A stretch of 45,778 nucleotides of DNA, taken from IMG/VR virus record IMGVR_UViG_3300045286_000026, positions 1 to 45,778 of that record. One strand, 5' to 3'. Source of the stretch: a virus. The translations under genes were made by a program, and so were the position numbers. Positions 25,839 through 33,435 of this stretch are shown here, one piece after another (positions within the stretch are counted from its first letter, which is position 1; every line of letters begins with the position of its first letter). Below the pieces are notes generated by a model. That model was given only the letters and a program-made list of their open reading frames with translations. It was not told the origin of the DNA and ran no database searches.

Positions 25839-28342
25839 CAATAGCCTGCGGCTGATGCTGGAGTGTATCGTTGCATCCGATTAATTTTTGGTTTACTATC
25901 GTGTTGATTAGGTCTTGCAATATGAAGAGCAATATATTGGCAACTTTCAGCCACGTGACTGCTTTTTGTCTTATCAGGCACGTCTCGATACCGATCTTCG
26001 CCAGGTACTTGCACACGTTTGAACCCATAGTCTCCATTCATTGCTTTGCGAAGTACCTTGCAAGTTGGAGACATCAGAAACGCCGGTTCGCCCCCGACTA
26101 ATCGACTCAGAAAACTCGCCACAGCTTCGCGTCGTGCCGTAAAGTTGTTCGTCCCAACAGTTGAGGGGTTCAATCCTTTCTGTTTCAAAATCTGTCGACA
26201 TGTCACTTCATCTGCTTGCGAGCGTTGAACACCTGCCGGATCATGAAGTGAAATAATCTTGTAGCCGGGATACTTCAGAGCTAACAAAGGTTTGAGCTGA
26301 CCATCGATGAACTGCACCAATCCTTGTCCTTCCCTAGCATCGAAAGAAGTCACTTCGTCCAAAATAATCCACTGCCCGCGAGGAGTGATCTGCGTAATTG
26401 TACAAGCTGGATCGAGACCAAAATCGAACCCTAATAGTAATGGAAGGGCTCTGTTGGCTATCAACGGAGTTGATGCGACATGTAGGGTATCATTGAATTC
26501 CGGATATACCGGGCGTCCTCCCTGCACATTACCGTACTGCGCTTCTACGTTAACTTTAACCCAATCATTGGATTTACCAGCAACGGACCGCAAATAATAT
26601 TGCCGTCCGCGCATAATTCGGTCAGGGTGATTCAATGGGAATGCTTTAGTTTCAGGAGTCTGATTGAGGTTATTCAGATTCTCCGCTGCTGCGCTCAAAG
26701 CAGAAGCCTGTCTGAAGAACTCAAAGTTCTCAGGCTTTTCCTCTTCCGCCAGGCGATACCACCAATGATCGTCGGACGGAGGGTTCGTATCCATGATGAC
26801 TCCGCTCCATCGAGTCGACTCAGGATAACGACCTACTCGGATCGTAGACATGTCCAATACTTCCTTGGGTAGTTCTCTGGCTTCATTCAACCAGATCAAA
26901 GTCGCTTCGCATCCGAGAAGCTTCTTTACATCGTCTGGGCGTTCCAAAGCCAGGAACCACATATCCAATTCACAATCACGGGCTAACTTAATACGATGCC
27001 GGATCGGGGCATCCCACTTCATCTTCCCAAACACTTTCTCCGGAAACCAATGTAACCAGGTTTCGATGGTTGTGGATTTAAGTTCAGGATATGAGTTAGA
27101 AGTCCAATGAGTTTTTCCATTACGACGAACGTAAATCACGTGTGTTGGAACTTCCACGCAATAAACTTCTCCATCATAGGGCTGCGTATGCCACCCTCTA
27201 TATTGCGTATTACTGTCTGTGGCTTTCTGTAACTTAGGGGCGTATTTTTTTGGCGAAACAAATGTTAACGTGTACTCAATCGCAGTAGGTGCAGTTACAG
27301 TTCCGTTTATAACCATTCGTTGCCCAATTCGATTTCGGCTAGAAAGATTTGCAACTAACCCGGCTTTCAAGGCAATTTCTTGCAAATCATCTGCTAGCTG
27401 CTTAGAACTTGTGTACGCAGTTTGTGTAATACTGTCTTTGCGCTTGTGTCCATCTCCTGCGCAAAAACCCTTTATAAACGCTTGTAAGTACGCAGATGGC
27501 GCTTGTTTTACCCAAAACGGAAGTTGTTTTGTTGTAGCTCCCTTATGCGTTTCAAGCAATTTAAATAATCGATTTCCTATATGGGATGGATCGTCCTGCC
27601 TACAAAGTTTTACACAAAAATTAACTCTATCCCCCCTGCGTGTTTCGTAATAAGGGACTTCCATAGAATCGAACAGCTCTCTTGTATACTCAACTCCATC
27701 TGACTTACATTGAGTTATAGTTAGATGGCGACGTCCTTGCATATAAGTTCCGACATGTCCTTCTGCAAACCAAAGGCCCAACCACTCAAAAAACTTTTCA
27801 GGAAGCTCTAATTCTTGTCCTTCCCATAAAGCATCTCGCTTTACTCGGAAATCACTTTTTCCGTAAATGTCGCAAGCGCGCTCCAGAGAATATTCACCCC
27901 AAACTTTCTTCCGAGTAGTGGCGTGGCTAACGTACAATTTATGCGTAGGAGTTACTAAGAAATCAATCCCTTCGCCTTCAAAACCAATCAGATCTCCTTG
28001 ATATGGTGCGGAATAATAAAACGTAGGGAGGGTAAAAACTAATTTTCCCTCTTGTAACATCGCGACTTTATCGGTCTCTTGAAGGTTTTTAAATAAAACC
28101 CATCCACGATATTCGGTGAGAATTTCTGTTTGATCGTCAAAGCATTGACGTATGGCCACGGCGCGGGTGCGTCTAACCCCATCAAGGACACTCGGCAATT
28201 GCTCCAGAGCGCGCATTGCGATCTCCATGCAACAGGCAACTGATTTGCCTGAGCCCATGGGACCCATAATGCCGCGAACAAAAGTATCCGAGTTATGAAA
28301 TTGCTCAGTAACTGCGCCGGCAGGTACATAGACAACACTCAT
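25838..28342 (-). CDS. Terminase large subunit interrupted by a LAGLIDADG intein
   Basis: The ORF has 834 residues; 350 are intein. The ATPase Walker A is GPMGSGKS (27-34). After splicing, TRAVAIRQ joins SYPELKSTTIETWLHW. Walker B-like TLIWLNEARE lies at 481-490, and VIMDTNPP at 515-522 is the coupling motif. The nuclease domain has GFDFGLDPAC (Asp640) and ISLHDPAG (Asp701), acidic residues expected to bind metal. The enzyme packages DNA into the head and cuts it. ATG at 28342 overlaps the stop of the small-subunit gene (ATGA). The intein lies about 32 residues after the Walker A. Confidence 0.92.
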   Translation of the reverse strand: MSVVYVPAGAVTEQFHNSDTFVRGIMGPMGSGKSVACCMEIAMRALEQLPSVLDGVRRTRAVAIRQCFDDQTEILTEYRGWVLFKNLQETDKVAMLQEGKLVFTLPTFYYSAPYQGDLIGFEGEGIDFLVTPTHKLYVSHATTRKKVWGEYSLERACDIYGKSDFRVKRDALWEGQELELPEKFFEWLGLWFAEGHVGTYMQGRRHLTITQCKSDGVEYTRELFDSMEVPYYETRRGDRVNFCVKLCRQDDPSHIGNRLFKLLETHKGATTKQLPFWVKQAPSAYLQAFIKGFCAGDGHKRKDSITQTAYTSSKQLADDLQEIALKAGLVANLSSRNRIGQRMVINGTVTAPTAIEYTLTFVSPKKYAPKLQKATDSNTQYRGWHTQPYDGEVYCVEVPTHVIYVRRNGKTHWTSNSYPELKSTTIETWLHWFPEKVFGKMKWDAPIRHRIKLARDCELDMWFLALERPDDVKKLLGCEATLIWLNEARELPKEVLDMSTIRVGRYPESTRWSGVIMDTNPPSDDHWWYRLAEEEKPENFEFFRQASALSAAAENLNNLNQTPETKAFPLNHPDRIMRGRQYYLRSVAGKSNDWVKVNVEAQYGNVQGGRPVYPEFNDTLHVASTPLIANRALPLLLGFDFGLDPACTITQITPRGQWIILDEVTSFDAREGQGLVQFIDGQLKPLLALKYPGYKIISLHDPAGVQRSQADEVTCRQILKQKGLNPSTVGTNNFTARREAVASFLSRLVGGEPAFLMSPTCKVLRKAMNGDYGFKRVQVPGEDRYRDVPDKTKSSHVAESCQYIALHIARPNQHDSKPKINRMQRYTPASAAGY
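27095..28144 (-). other. Intein in terminase (residues C67-N416) with LAGLIDADG homing endonuclease
   Basis: The intein begins at Cys67 (CFDDQTEILTEYRGW, block A) and ends at Asn416 before Ser417. Block B is LVTPTHKLYV (129-138, T-x-x-H). Two dodecapeptide-like motifs LGLWFAEGHV (188-197) and IKGFCAGDGHK (290-300) have acidic residues at Glu194 and Asp297 in the expected places, so the homing endonuclease is likely active. Block F is EVYCVEVPTHVIYVRRNG. The C-terminal junction is THWTSN-S: the penultimate residue is Ser instead of the usual His. Splicing should restore the terminase. Confidence 0.9.
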
Positions 28343-28629
28343 GCAGCCTGCTTGGTCTCATCAAACTGAGGGTCTTTGCGATTGACCTGAAACAGAAACT
28401 GAACAGGAGATGAAGTATCACCTACTATCTCAGTAGCTTTACGATCCGCCAGTTCCTTGGCCAGCAATCTCAAATTGATATCTGCGCGTAGGCGCAGGGA
28501 TTCAATCTGATTTTTGCCCAAGCTTCTCCATTCGTCCGAAAGGATCGAATCGATCCCGTTCAGCTTGTCGATACAAGTCTGAGGTTTGATAGCAGCACGA
28601 AGCTGTTCTTGAACGCTGAGAGTAGACAT
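28339..28629 (-). CDS. Candidate terminase small subunit
   Basis: The protein has 96 residues, helical and charged (EQLRAAIKPQTCIDKLNGID, LRADINLRLLAKELADRKAT). It lies directly upstream of the large subunit with an ATGA overlap, the usual place for the DNA-recognising small subunit. The size is small for this family but fits the short variants seen in many podovirus-like phages. The assignment rests on position. Confidence 0.6.
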   Translation of the reverse strand: MSTLSVQEQLRAAIKPQTCIDKLNGIDSILSDEWRSLGKNQIESLRLRADINLRLLAKELADRKATEIVGDTSSPVQFLFQVNRKDPQFDETKQAA

Positions 28630-28638
28630 AGGGGCTAT

Positions 28639-28662
28639 AAAACAAAACCCGCGGAGCGGGCT
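28639..28662 (-). terminator. Rho-independent terminator after DNA polymerase gene
   Basis: On the minus strand the stem CCCGC/GCGGG with a 3-base loop is followed by TTTTGTTTT. It lies between the DNA polymerase stop (28743) and the small terminase gene start (28629). It separates the replication and packaging blocks, though a weak promoter-like sequence upstream (about 28680-28710) would place it in a leader. Confidence 0.75.
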
Positions 28663-28742
28663 TAGAATTGCAAATGATAATTAAACCTAGCATAGTCTCA
28701 GCATTATGCAATCAATTATCAGTGCCAGTATTTTAAAGGGTT

Positions 28743-30515
28743 TTATTTACAATAATGTTCTGCAATATTAAAGTCTGAAGAAACGGGGAGGTCTGGAGCC
28801 CAATCAGGGGGTGTACTCATGCACTTTTTCATATATTCCTCAGCTTCCAAATCCGCCCCATTGGGGACTAATGCCCAAACTTCGTCATGAACTGTACCAA
28901 CTACCCTAAATAGCCTATCAATTTCCAACATCTGGTACATATTTACAATACGTGCTAGGGCCTGCACTACATTTTCAACCGCTACTCCGCCCCAAATGAA
29001 CTTAGTGCTCTTTGGAGCGTCATAAATCATTCCCCCTTCTTCTGTATGACGTAAATTGGAGTATTGTAAGTACATTCCATTGGGTAATTGAATGACTTCA
29101 TACCCAAATTTCAGACATTTGTACTCATTTTCGTTATTTTTGTACATCATACCCGTCAAAAAGTCGTCAAATCGACGCCAATTTTCAGGTATTTTGTAGT
29201 TCGTAATGCGGTATGACCTGATTGACTTCATCGCTTCTTCGTCACTCAGATAAATCGGGTCCATTCCAAGCGGACCTGCCGCGCAATATCTACGGAACCG
29301 GGTCCATCCTAGCCCGTACCCACATCCTAACATCACTATTTTCCCGAACTGTCTTTGCTCCGACGTAACTTCGTCGTATCCAACATTAAATTGTTCTGCG
29401 GCTTCAGCTTTATAGATATCCCCTCCTTGTCGCAACAGTTCCAGCATATCTTGTTGGTCAGCCAGCCACATATTGATACGTAACTCTATCTGCGAGCTGT
29501 CTACTACCGCCAACTTATACCCTTTAGGGGCTCGTATGCACTCACGCAAACGAGATTTATTCTTATGCGGTAGATTTTGCAGGTTATAATCAGTTCCGGT
29601 GTAACGTCCTGTGTGTGCACCGTAGTAATTATAGGGTACTGGCAACAACCCTCCAGTGCATTCTGTTACTTTTAGTAGCTTTTCAGGGCGTTTGATATTG
29701 ATATTTGACTTAGCAGCTAACCTGGCGTTCCATAATTTCTTATGTTGTGGGTAATCCAGCATCAAAGACACGAATTCGTCGTCTCCTTTCGAAAATGCCT
29801 CCGTTTCTTCTCCAGTTGCGTTGCTGATTTTAGTTGGAATTGGCACTTCTAACGTCTTTAATATCTCCGCAAACTGTGGATTTGACGTTAATTGCGTCTC
29901 TCTATAGCCAGAATCCATGATATATCTGACACGGTTTGTAATTTCTTCGTTGCGTACACACTCCAACAAGGGCCTATTCACTACCAATTCAGGTTCTACT
30001 GCCATCCTAACAGTCAAATCGATGAGGTCCATCTCCTTATCTGGAAAGAAAGGCCATAAAACTTTATATATTTCCCGGCAGAGGTGCAAATCCTGATTAG
30101 CGTAAACTTCCAGTTCCTTAGTGACGGCGTGAGAACCTTCGACCAATGCGTTGCCTTTTGCTCCCAGGTTCAGTGCCTCTGCAACAGCTTTCAAGGATCG
30201 GGACTTAATTGGCAGCATAGCATTGGCCATGAACTGAGTACATGCGTAACGACAGGGCGTGATATGGTACCGTTGAGTCAACACAGTCGCGTCGAAACGA
30301 CAGTTGTGTGCTATAATCGTTGCTTCGCCCCATGCAATGGTTTTACTCCACTCCAGAAACTCTTCTTCCTTCAGGAACTTAGGGGGATCATCTTCTATAG
30401 CTACGCTAACTCCCAAAGTAGGAGACCTGGAGTCAAGTACATACTCAATAGTTGTTTGTTTTTTTAAAGTGCAGTCTTTAGTGAAGACTGTCTCGAAGTC
30501 TATAAATATATTCAC
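28743..30515 (-). CDS. DNA polymerase, family A (PolA type) with 3'-5' exonuclease
   Basis: The protein has 590 residues from GTG 30515 with AGGAG upstream. The exonuclease has DFET (Asp6, Glu8), NCRFDATVL (71-79) and YANQDLHL (138-145). The polymerase has motif A VVDSSQIELRI (Asp339, with Ser where many have Tyr), motif B RQFGKIVMLGCGYGLG (388-403) and motif C VGTVHDEVW (His543-Glu545). The protein lacks a 5'-3' exonuclease domain. It should replicate the phage genome. It lies in the same block as dUTPase and HU-like protein and is transcribed leftward, away from the helicase. Confidence 0.93.
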   Translation of the reverse strand: MNIFIDFETVFTKDCTLKKQTTIEYVLDSRSPTLGVSVAIEDDPPKFLKEEEFLEWSKTIAWGEATIIAHNCRFDATVLTQRYHITPCRYACTQFMANAMLPIKSRSLKAVAEALNLGAKGNALVEGSHAVTKELEVYANQDLHLCREIYKVLWPFFPDKEMDLIDLTVRMAVEPELVVNRPLLECVRNEEITNRVRYIMDSGYRETQLTSNPQFAEILKTLEVPIPTKISNATGEETEAFSKGDDEFVSLMLDYPQHKKLWNARLAAKSNINIKRPEKLLKVTECTGGLLPVPYNYYGAHTGRYTGTDYNLQNLPHKNKSRLRECIRAPKGYKLAVVDSSQIELRINMWLADQQDMLELLRQGGDIYKAEAAEQFNVGYDEVTSEQRQFGKIVMLGCGYGLGWTRFRRYCAAGPLGMDPIYLSDEEAMKSIRSYRITNYKIPENWRRFDDFLTGMMYKNNENEYKCLKFGYEVIQLPNGMYLQYSNLRHTEEGGMIYDAPKSTKFIWGGVAVENVVQALARIVNMYQMLEIDRLFRVVGTVHDEVWALVPNGADLEAEEYMKKCMSTPPDWAPDLPVSSDFNIAEHYCK

Positions 30516-30524
30516 GCTGCTCTC

Positions 30525-30917
30525 CTAGTCAAGACCAATCGAACTTATTTCTCTCCTCAACCATCTTATACCACCATCATAGTTGCGTTGCAAATTCTTA
30601 ACGTTGGTATGTAGTACCTGAGCTTGTAATTCAATCGGCGATCGATCCAACGTTCTAATAGCAACTGCATCAAACCATCTACGTTTGTGCAAACGTAGCT
30701 TCGCCATGACTTTATCGAAGACCTCCGCAGTTGATCCAGCATCGTCCACGTCGATTGAAGCTTGTATAGGACCGTTGCGTACTCCTCCAGCACGTGCGTA
30801 GCGATGTTCCGGCGTGCCATTGGGATACCATAGTCGACGATAAGTTTGTCCGTCAGCGATATACCAAGCGGCCCATATTTCCAACAAGGCGTAGATAGTT
30901 GAAGAACTAGATTGCAT
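30525..30917 (-). CDS. Putative HTH transcription regulator
   Basis: The protein has 130 residues from ATG 30917 (GTG at 30920 possible). It is basic overall, with a Trp-rich N-terminal half (LLEIWAAWYIADGQTYRRLW) and a C-terminal region (AIRTLDRSPIELQAQVLHTN, VKNLQRNYDGGIRWLRRE) that fits a helix-turn-helix of the sigma-4/RinA-like kind. A role as late-gene activator or antiterminator is possible. The start overlaps the end of the HU-like gene. The assignment is tentative. Confidence 0.5.
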   Translation of the reverse strand: MQSSSSTIYALLEIWAAWYIADGQTYRRLWYPNGTPEHRYARAGGVRNGPIQASIDVDDAGSTAEVFDKVMAKLRLHKRRWFDAVAIRTLDRSPIELQAQVLHTNVKNLQRNYDGGIRWLRREISSIGLD

Positions 30918-31194
30918 CACGAGTCAGTATCTTCAAAGCGGATTTAGACAGTTTGATACGTGCCACGGTGCGTTGTGGCAACTGTAGTATATTGCCATTT
31001 TGTGGGTTGCGAGCTTTTCGTGGAGGTAAATTCTTTAGCCTGATCGTTCCCAGAGTGCGGATAGAGGATTGCTGACGGGTTTTCAATTCTTGCAGGATCG
31101 TTTCTTGGTAGATATGCAAAACGTCATTAATGATTTTATAAGTAATCTGTGGGTATTTACATTTTATACGTCGAACCAACGATGATAAGTTCAC
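30907..31194 (-). CDS. HU/IHF-family DNA-bending protein
   Basis: The protein has 95 residues from GTG 31194. The core reads TLGTIRLKNLPPRKARNPQN then GNILQLPQRTVARIKLSKSA, matching the HU/IHF pattern 'GxFxxxxxxARxGRNPxTGxxIxIPxxxxxxFKxSKxLK'. HU-type dimers bend DNA and help replication, packaging and regulation. This copy has a longer basic loop, so it probably binds DNA in the minor groove as usual. Confidence 0.85.
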   Translation of the reverse strand: MNLSSLVRRIKCKYPQITYKIINDVLHIYQETILQELKTRQQSSIRTLGTIRLKNLPPRKARNPQNGNILQLPQRTVARIKLSKSALKILTRDAI

Positions 31195-31291
31195 AAATGC
31201 GTTACCTCAAACGTCTGGATACATCAGCATCATTACAACTAGCATCAACACTATCACAATCATGTATTCAGTTAATGAGTTCATCAGTTCA

Positions 31292-31615
31292 TCAGTTCAC
31301 TGCTGTGGAGATTGGAGTTGTGCAGTTAACGTCCTCGGAGTGTTCAATGTACTCCATGACCTTAACGATGTGGTGAAGTGTTTGACTTGCTGTACAAAAC
31401 GGACAGGCGCAGTTGGGTTGTGGAGGGTCAATCCGTTGCACTGACAATCTAGCGATAGCCCCCACCATGGTCATGATATCCATCAACCCACCAGTGCCGA
31501 TGATAGATACTCTAGAAGCCGTGTCCATTGCCATCATCAATTCAAACTGGTGATGGTGCATCACAGCCAATAATTGATGCAGTTCTTCCGAATTTTCCAA
31601 ATCAATGGTCTTCAT
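31292..31615 (-). CDS. Small protein with CPFC motif
   Basis: The protein has 107 residues. It is His- and Met-rich in the first third (LLAVMHHHQFELMMAM) and contains ACPFCTAS near residue 73, a single CxxC-like pair. AAGG lies nine bases before ATG 31615. It overlaps the small membrane protein gene by 14 bases. The CxxC suggests metal or redox use, but no other domain is seen. Confidence 0.55.
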   Translation of the reverse strand: MKTIDLENSEELHQLLAVMHHHQFELMMAMDTASRVSIIGTGGLMDIMTMVGAIARLSVQRIDPPQPNCACPFCTASQTLHHIVKVMEYIEHSEDVNCTTPISTAVN

Positions 31616-31736
31616 CGATGTACCTTATCATAATGAAAATAAGTAAGAACAAAACAATCGGCCCCACGACGCTGCTCAGGAGCGTCACCAACATGTTTTC
31701 CAGATACGATATGGATGAGCTATCGAAGTATTGCAT
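31602..31736 (-). CDS. Small single-span membrane protein next to endolysin
   Basis: The start is ATG 31736, preceded by GGAGGA seven bases upstream, giving 44 residues. There is one long hydrophobic segment (LLSSVVGPIVLFLLIFIMI) and short polar ends. It follows the endolysin gene by two bases, so it may be a small holin-like or pinholin-like protein. The longer frame from 31793 lies inside the endolysin gene and is less likely. Confidence 0.6.
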   Translation of the reverse strand: MQYFDSSSISYLENMLVTLLSSVVGPIVLFLLIFIMIRYIDEDH

Positions 31737-31737
31737 G

Positions 31738-32286
31738 TCATCCTCCGGGCACAAACGGCATAGGGGGTGGCGGTACAGGAGGAATAAGGTCATCTGCTAT
31801 CCGATTGAGCCACCCAGCGGCGAACACTCGCTTCCCTGCGTTTTGCTGGAGGATGTTTCCATAGTATTTCAATCGCATCTGCAACACAGCGAAGAGCACA
31901 TCCATTAACGCATCCGACGACAGTTGCAGACACGTCGTGCGCGTCACAGGTCCGAGGTTGCCGTCCGCCACCAACCCCAACGCCTTCTGTAACCATCCTA
32001 CTGCGGTGGGCAATCCATGCTGCACAGTGGCGTTGGCCATGAAGTTGGCCAATCGGTAGTTCGGTATGAACACAAACGGACCGACATATTCAGAGTGGTA
32101 GATGGCCTTGGCATCGTCACGCTGGAGATTCGCAACATCTGCTCTGGTTACAGATCGTTTCAAGAACTGCTTTAGCGTAGTTTGAGTTATTCCATACTTA
32201 GTTGGTGTATCATTGGGATGGTCTACATACCCTCCTTCGTGAGCAATAATGGACTCAATTACAGCGTCGATCTGTTCATTGTTCAT
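31738..32286 (-). CDS. GH108-type endolysin with C-terminal wall-binding segment
   Basis: From ATG 32286 the protein has 182 residues; an upstream ATG at 32304 adds six. The N-terminal catalytic part has IIAHEGGYVDHPNDTPTKYG, the EGGY(V/S) motif of GH108 muramidases, with Glu17 the likely catalytic acid. Residues about 85-165 (LPTAVGWLQKALGLVADGNL, GPVTRTTCLQLSSDALMDVL) match the peptidoglycan-binding PG_binding_3 type. The C terminus is Pro-rich. It should cut cell-wall glycans at lysis. It lies next to the small membrane protein at 31602-31736, not in the 13.5-14.5 kb cluster. Confidence 0.85.
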   Translation of the reverse strand: MNNEQIDAVIESIIAHEGGYVDHPNDTPTKYGITQTTLKQFLKRSVTRADVANLQRDDAKAIYHSEYVGPFVFIPNYRLANFMANATVQHGLPTAVGWLQKALGLVADGNLGPVTRTTCLQLSSDALMDVLFAVLQMRLKYYGNILQQNAGKRVFAAGWLNRIADDLIPPVPPPPMPFVPGG

Positions 32287-32452
32287 CAATCTCAATCGCC
32301 TCATATTGTGTTTGAATCCTTTTTAGCTCGTTCAATGCCTGCTCCAGCAGTGTCAAAGGCAGCATCCCACGGGTGCGGGGGTCTGACAAGTACAGACATT
32401 TCTCTATCCGTTCAATCAGAGATGTAATAGGTTGGTCGATAGGAGGCGTCAT
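32276..32452 (-). CDS. Small helical protein between DUF3310 and endolysin genes
   Basis: The 58-residue frame reads MTPPIDQPITSLIERIEKCL at its start and ends QTQYEAIEIDEQ. It begins in an ATGA overlap with the upstream stop and ends after the endolysin start (overlap of 11 bases). It is charged and helical, with a Pro-rich N terminus. Coupled starts on both sides support that it is real. The function is unknown. Confidence 0.65.
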   Translation of the reverse strand: MTPPIDQPITSLIERIEKCLYLSDPRTRGMLPLTLLEQALNELKRIQTQYEAIEIDEQ

Positions 32453-32826
32453 GACTCACCGTAGTGATATTTCAAAATGAACTGACAGTAGTGTATCGCT
32501 TTCCTGACGTCTCCCGCGCCGCCTTTGTCTTTATGGCGGGTGATGTATTTGACGATGCTTCCCTCCATGAAATCCAGGTTGTTGGAAGCGATGTATTCAA
32601 TGGGTTGTATCGACTTCGATTTGTAGTGGTCTCCTTCCACTTGCATCTTCAATGGGTTGTCTATTGATTTATTCATCCAGTTCCTGGCTTTGATTGATTT
32701 GGCAGTGAAGCGACGTGGAACGGTGTCGGCCAGGCTCATGGGAGGTTGTTCCTCTATTGGTTGGTTATCTGCATGGTAAGTAGCGTAGTGGGTACGCCAA
32801 TCGTGTGAGTTGTCTATTGTGTTCAT
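32449..32826 (-). CDS. DUF3310 (SaV-like) protein
   Basis: The protein has 125 residues. The C-terminal part (NPLKMQVEGDHYKSKSIQPI, EYIASNNLDFMEGSIVKYIT, RHKDKGGAGDVRKAIHYCQF) matches the DUF3310 family, which is common in phages and is sometimes called a nucleotide kinase-like protein, although the activity is not proven. The first 55 residues are basic, Pro-rich linker. It couples to the dUTPase by ATGA, so a link to nucleotide metabolism is plausible. Confidence 0.8.
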   Translation of the reverse strand: MNTIDNSHDWRTHYATYHADNQPIEEQPPMSLADTVPRRFTAKSIKARNWMNKSIDNPLKMQVEGDHYKSKSIQPIEYIASNNLDFMEGSIVKYITRHKDKGGAGDVRKAIHYCQFILKYHYGES

Positions 32827-33260
32827 GTCGTTCCTGTTGAACCGAGACCATCTACGCCCCGGAGAGTTTTATACGAGAAGTGGTTCACCACTTTGAAAGA
32901 TGGAGTATGCAGGGTGGTGAACACCAATTGAGCGATCCGATCCCCGGGGTTGATCAGGAACCGGTCTGTCTTGATGTTGCTGAGTATCACTTTGATCTCG
33001 CCTTGGTAATCGTAGTCGATCAGTCCCGGAGCATTGACGACGAATACCCCTTTTGCGGCTAGCCCTGAGCGGGACAGCACCAGTGCGGCGGGTCCCTGAG
33101 TATGGATGGCCACTCCGGTGGGGAGTACTAGGATTTGTTCGGGGTACAAGTATTCGGGCTCGGGGATATTGGCGCGGAGGTCGTAGCCAAAAGACCCTTC
33201 AGTGTGAGGGCGGAATCCTTCGGGATAAAGGTCGGGGTTAAGGAATTTAAGTTCGGACAT
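32823..33260 (-). CDS. dut: dUTP diphosphatase
   Basis: From ATG 33260 (AGGAG seven bases upstream) the protein has 145 residues. Five dUTPase motifs are in order: GYDLRA (25-30), LSRSGLA (62-68), GLIDYDYQGEI (80-90), PGDRIAQLVF (105-114) and RGVDGLGSTG (134-143). The phenylalanine usually found in motif 5 (GFGSTG) is Leu here. The enzyme hydrolyses dUTP to dUMP, keeping uracil out of DNA, and probably acts as a trimer. It is the first gene of the leftward operon, directly downstream of the divergent promoter region. Confidence 0.92.
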   Translation of the reverse strand: MSELKFLNPDLYPEGFRPHTEGSFGYDLRANIPEPEYLYPEQILVLPTGVAIHTQGPAALVLSRSGLAAKGVFVVNAPGLIDYDYQGEIKVILSNIKTDRFLINPGDRIAQLVFTTLHTPSFKVVNHFSYKTLRGVDGLGSTGTT

Positions 33261-33307
33261 CGGATACTCCTGAGATTTTACACAGCATAGCATGTGGTGA
33301 AAAAACT

Positions 33308-33335
33308 TCTATATATTTTTATAAGTTTGTTACAA
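33308..33335 (-). promoter_or_regulatory. Leftward promoter of the dUTPase operon
   Basis: On the minus strand TTGTAA and TATAGA are separated by 16 bases. Transcription would begin near 33301, about 40 bases before the dUTPase ATG. Its -35 box is the same six bases, on the other strand, as the -35 of the rightward promoter. Confidence 0.4.
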
Positions 33336-33339
33336 CTTA
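33322..33339. promoter_or_regulatory. Inverted repeat between divergent promoters (operator candidate)
   Basis: TAAGTT and AACTTA are separated by six bases (TGTTAC). The repeat covers the shared -35 region of the leftward and rightward promoters. A dimeric regulator could bind here and act on both directions. No repressor gene was recognised in the window. Confidence 0.4.
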
Positions 33340-33357
33340 CGAAATATGTGCTATTCT
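33330..33357 (+). promoter_or_regulatory. Rightward promoter of the Y RNA-Ro60 unit
   Basis: TTACAA and TATTCT are separated by 16 bases, with TG one base before the -10 (TGCTATTCT), an extended -10 pattern. The predicted start is near 33363, directly before the structured leader and 270 bases upstream of the Ro60 ATG. Confidence 0.45.
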
Positions 33358-33375
33358 ATGAGCGTTGGTGGCGAA

Positions 33376-33411
33376 GAGTACGCATACTTCGAATGAAAGA
33401 ACGGCGTACTC
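33376..33411 (+). other. Leader hairpin upstream of the Y RNA
   Basis: GAGTACGC (33376-33383) and GCGTACTC (33404-33411) pair perfectly over eight bases with a 20-base loop. It would form at the 5' end of the rightward transcript. It may help protect or process the following RNA, or be a part of it. Confidence 0.6.
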
Positions 33412-33435
33412 GTCTGTTCCCCAAATGATTTGATT

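Noticed and set aside
28690-28740. Sigma-54 promoter (TGGCAC-N5-TTGC) before the small terminase gene
   Set aside because: TGGCAC is present on the minus strand but TTGC lies ten bases later rather than five; a sigma-70-like TTGATT-15-TATGCT is also poor.
31149-31908. Plus-strand ORFs opposite the endolysin and small genes
   Set aside because: They lie antisense to coupled minus-strand genes and lack ribosome sites.
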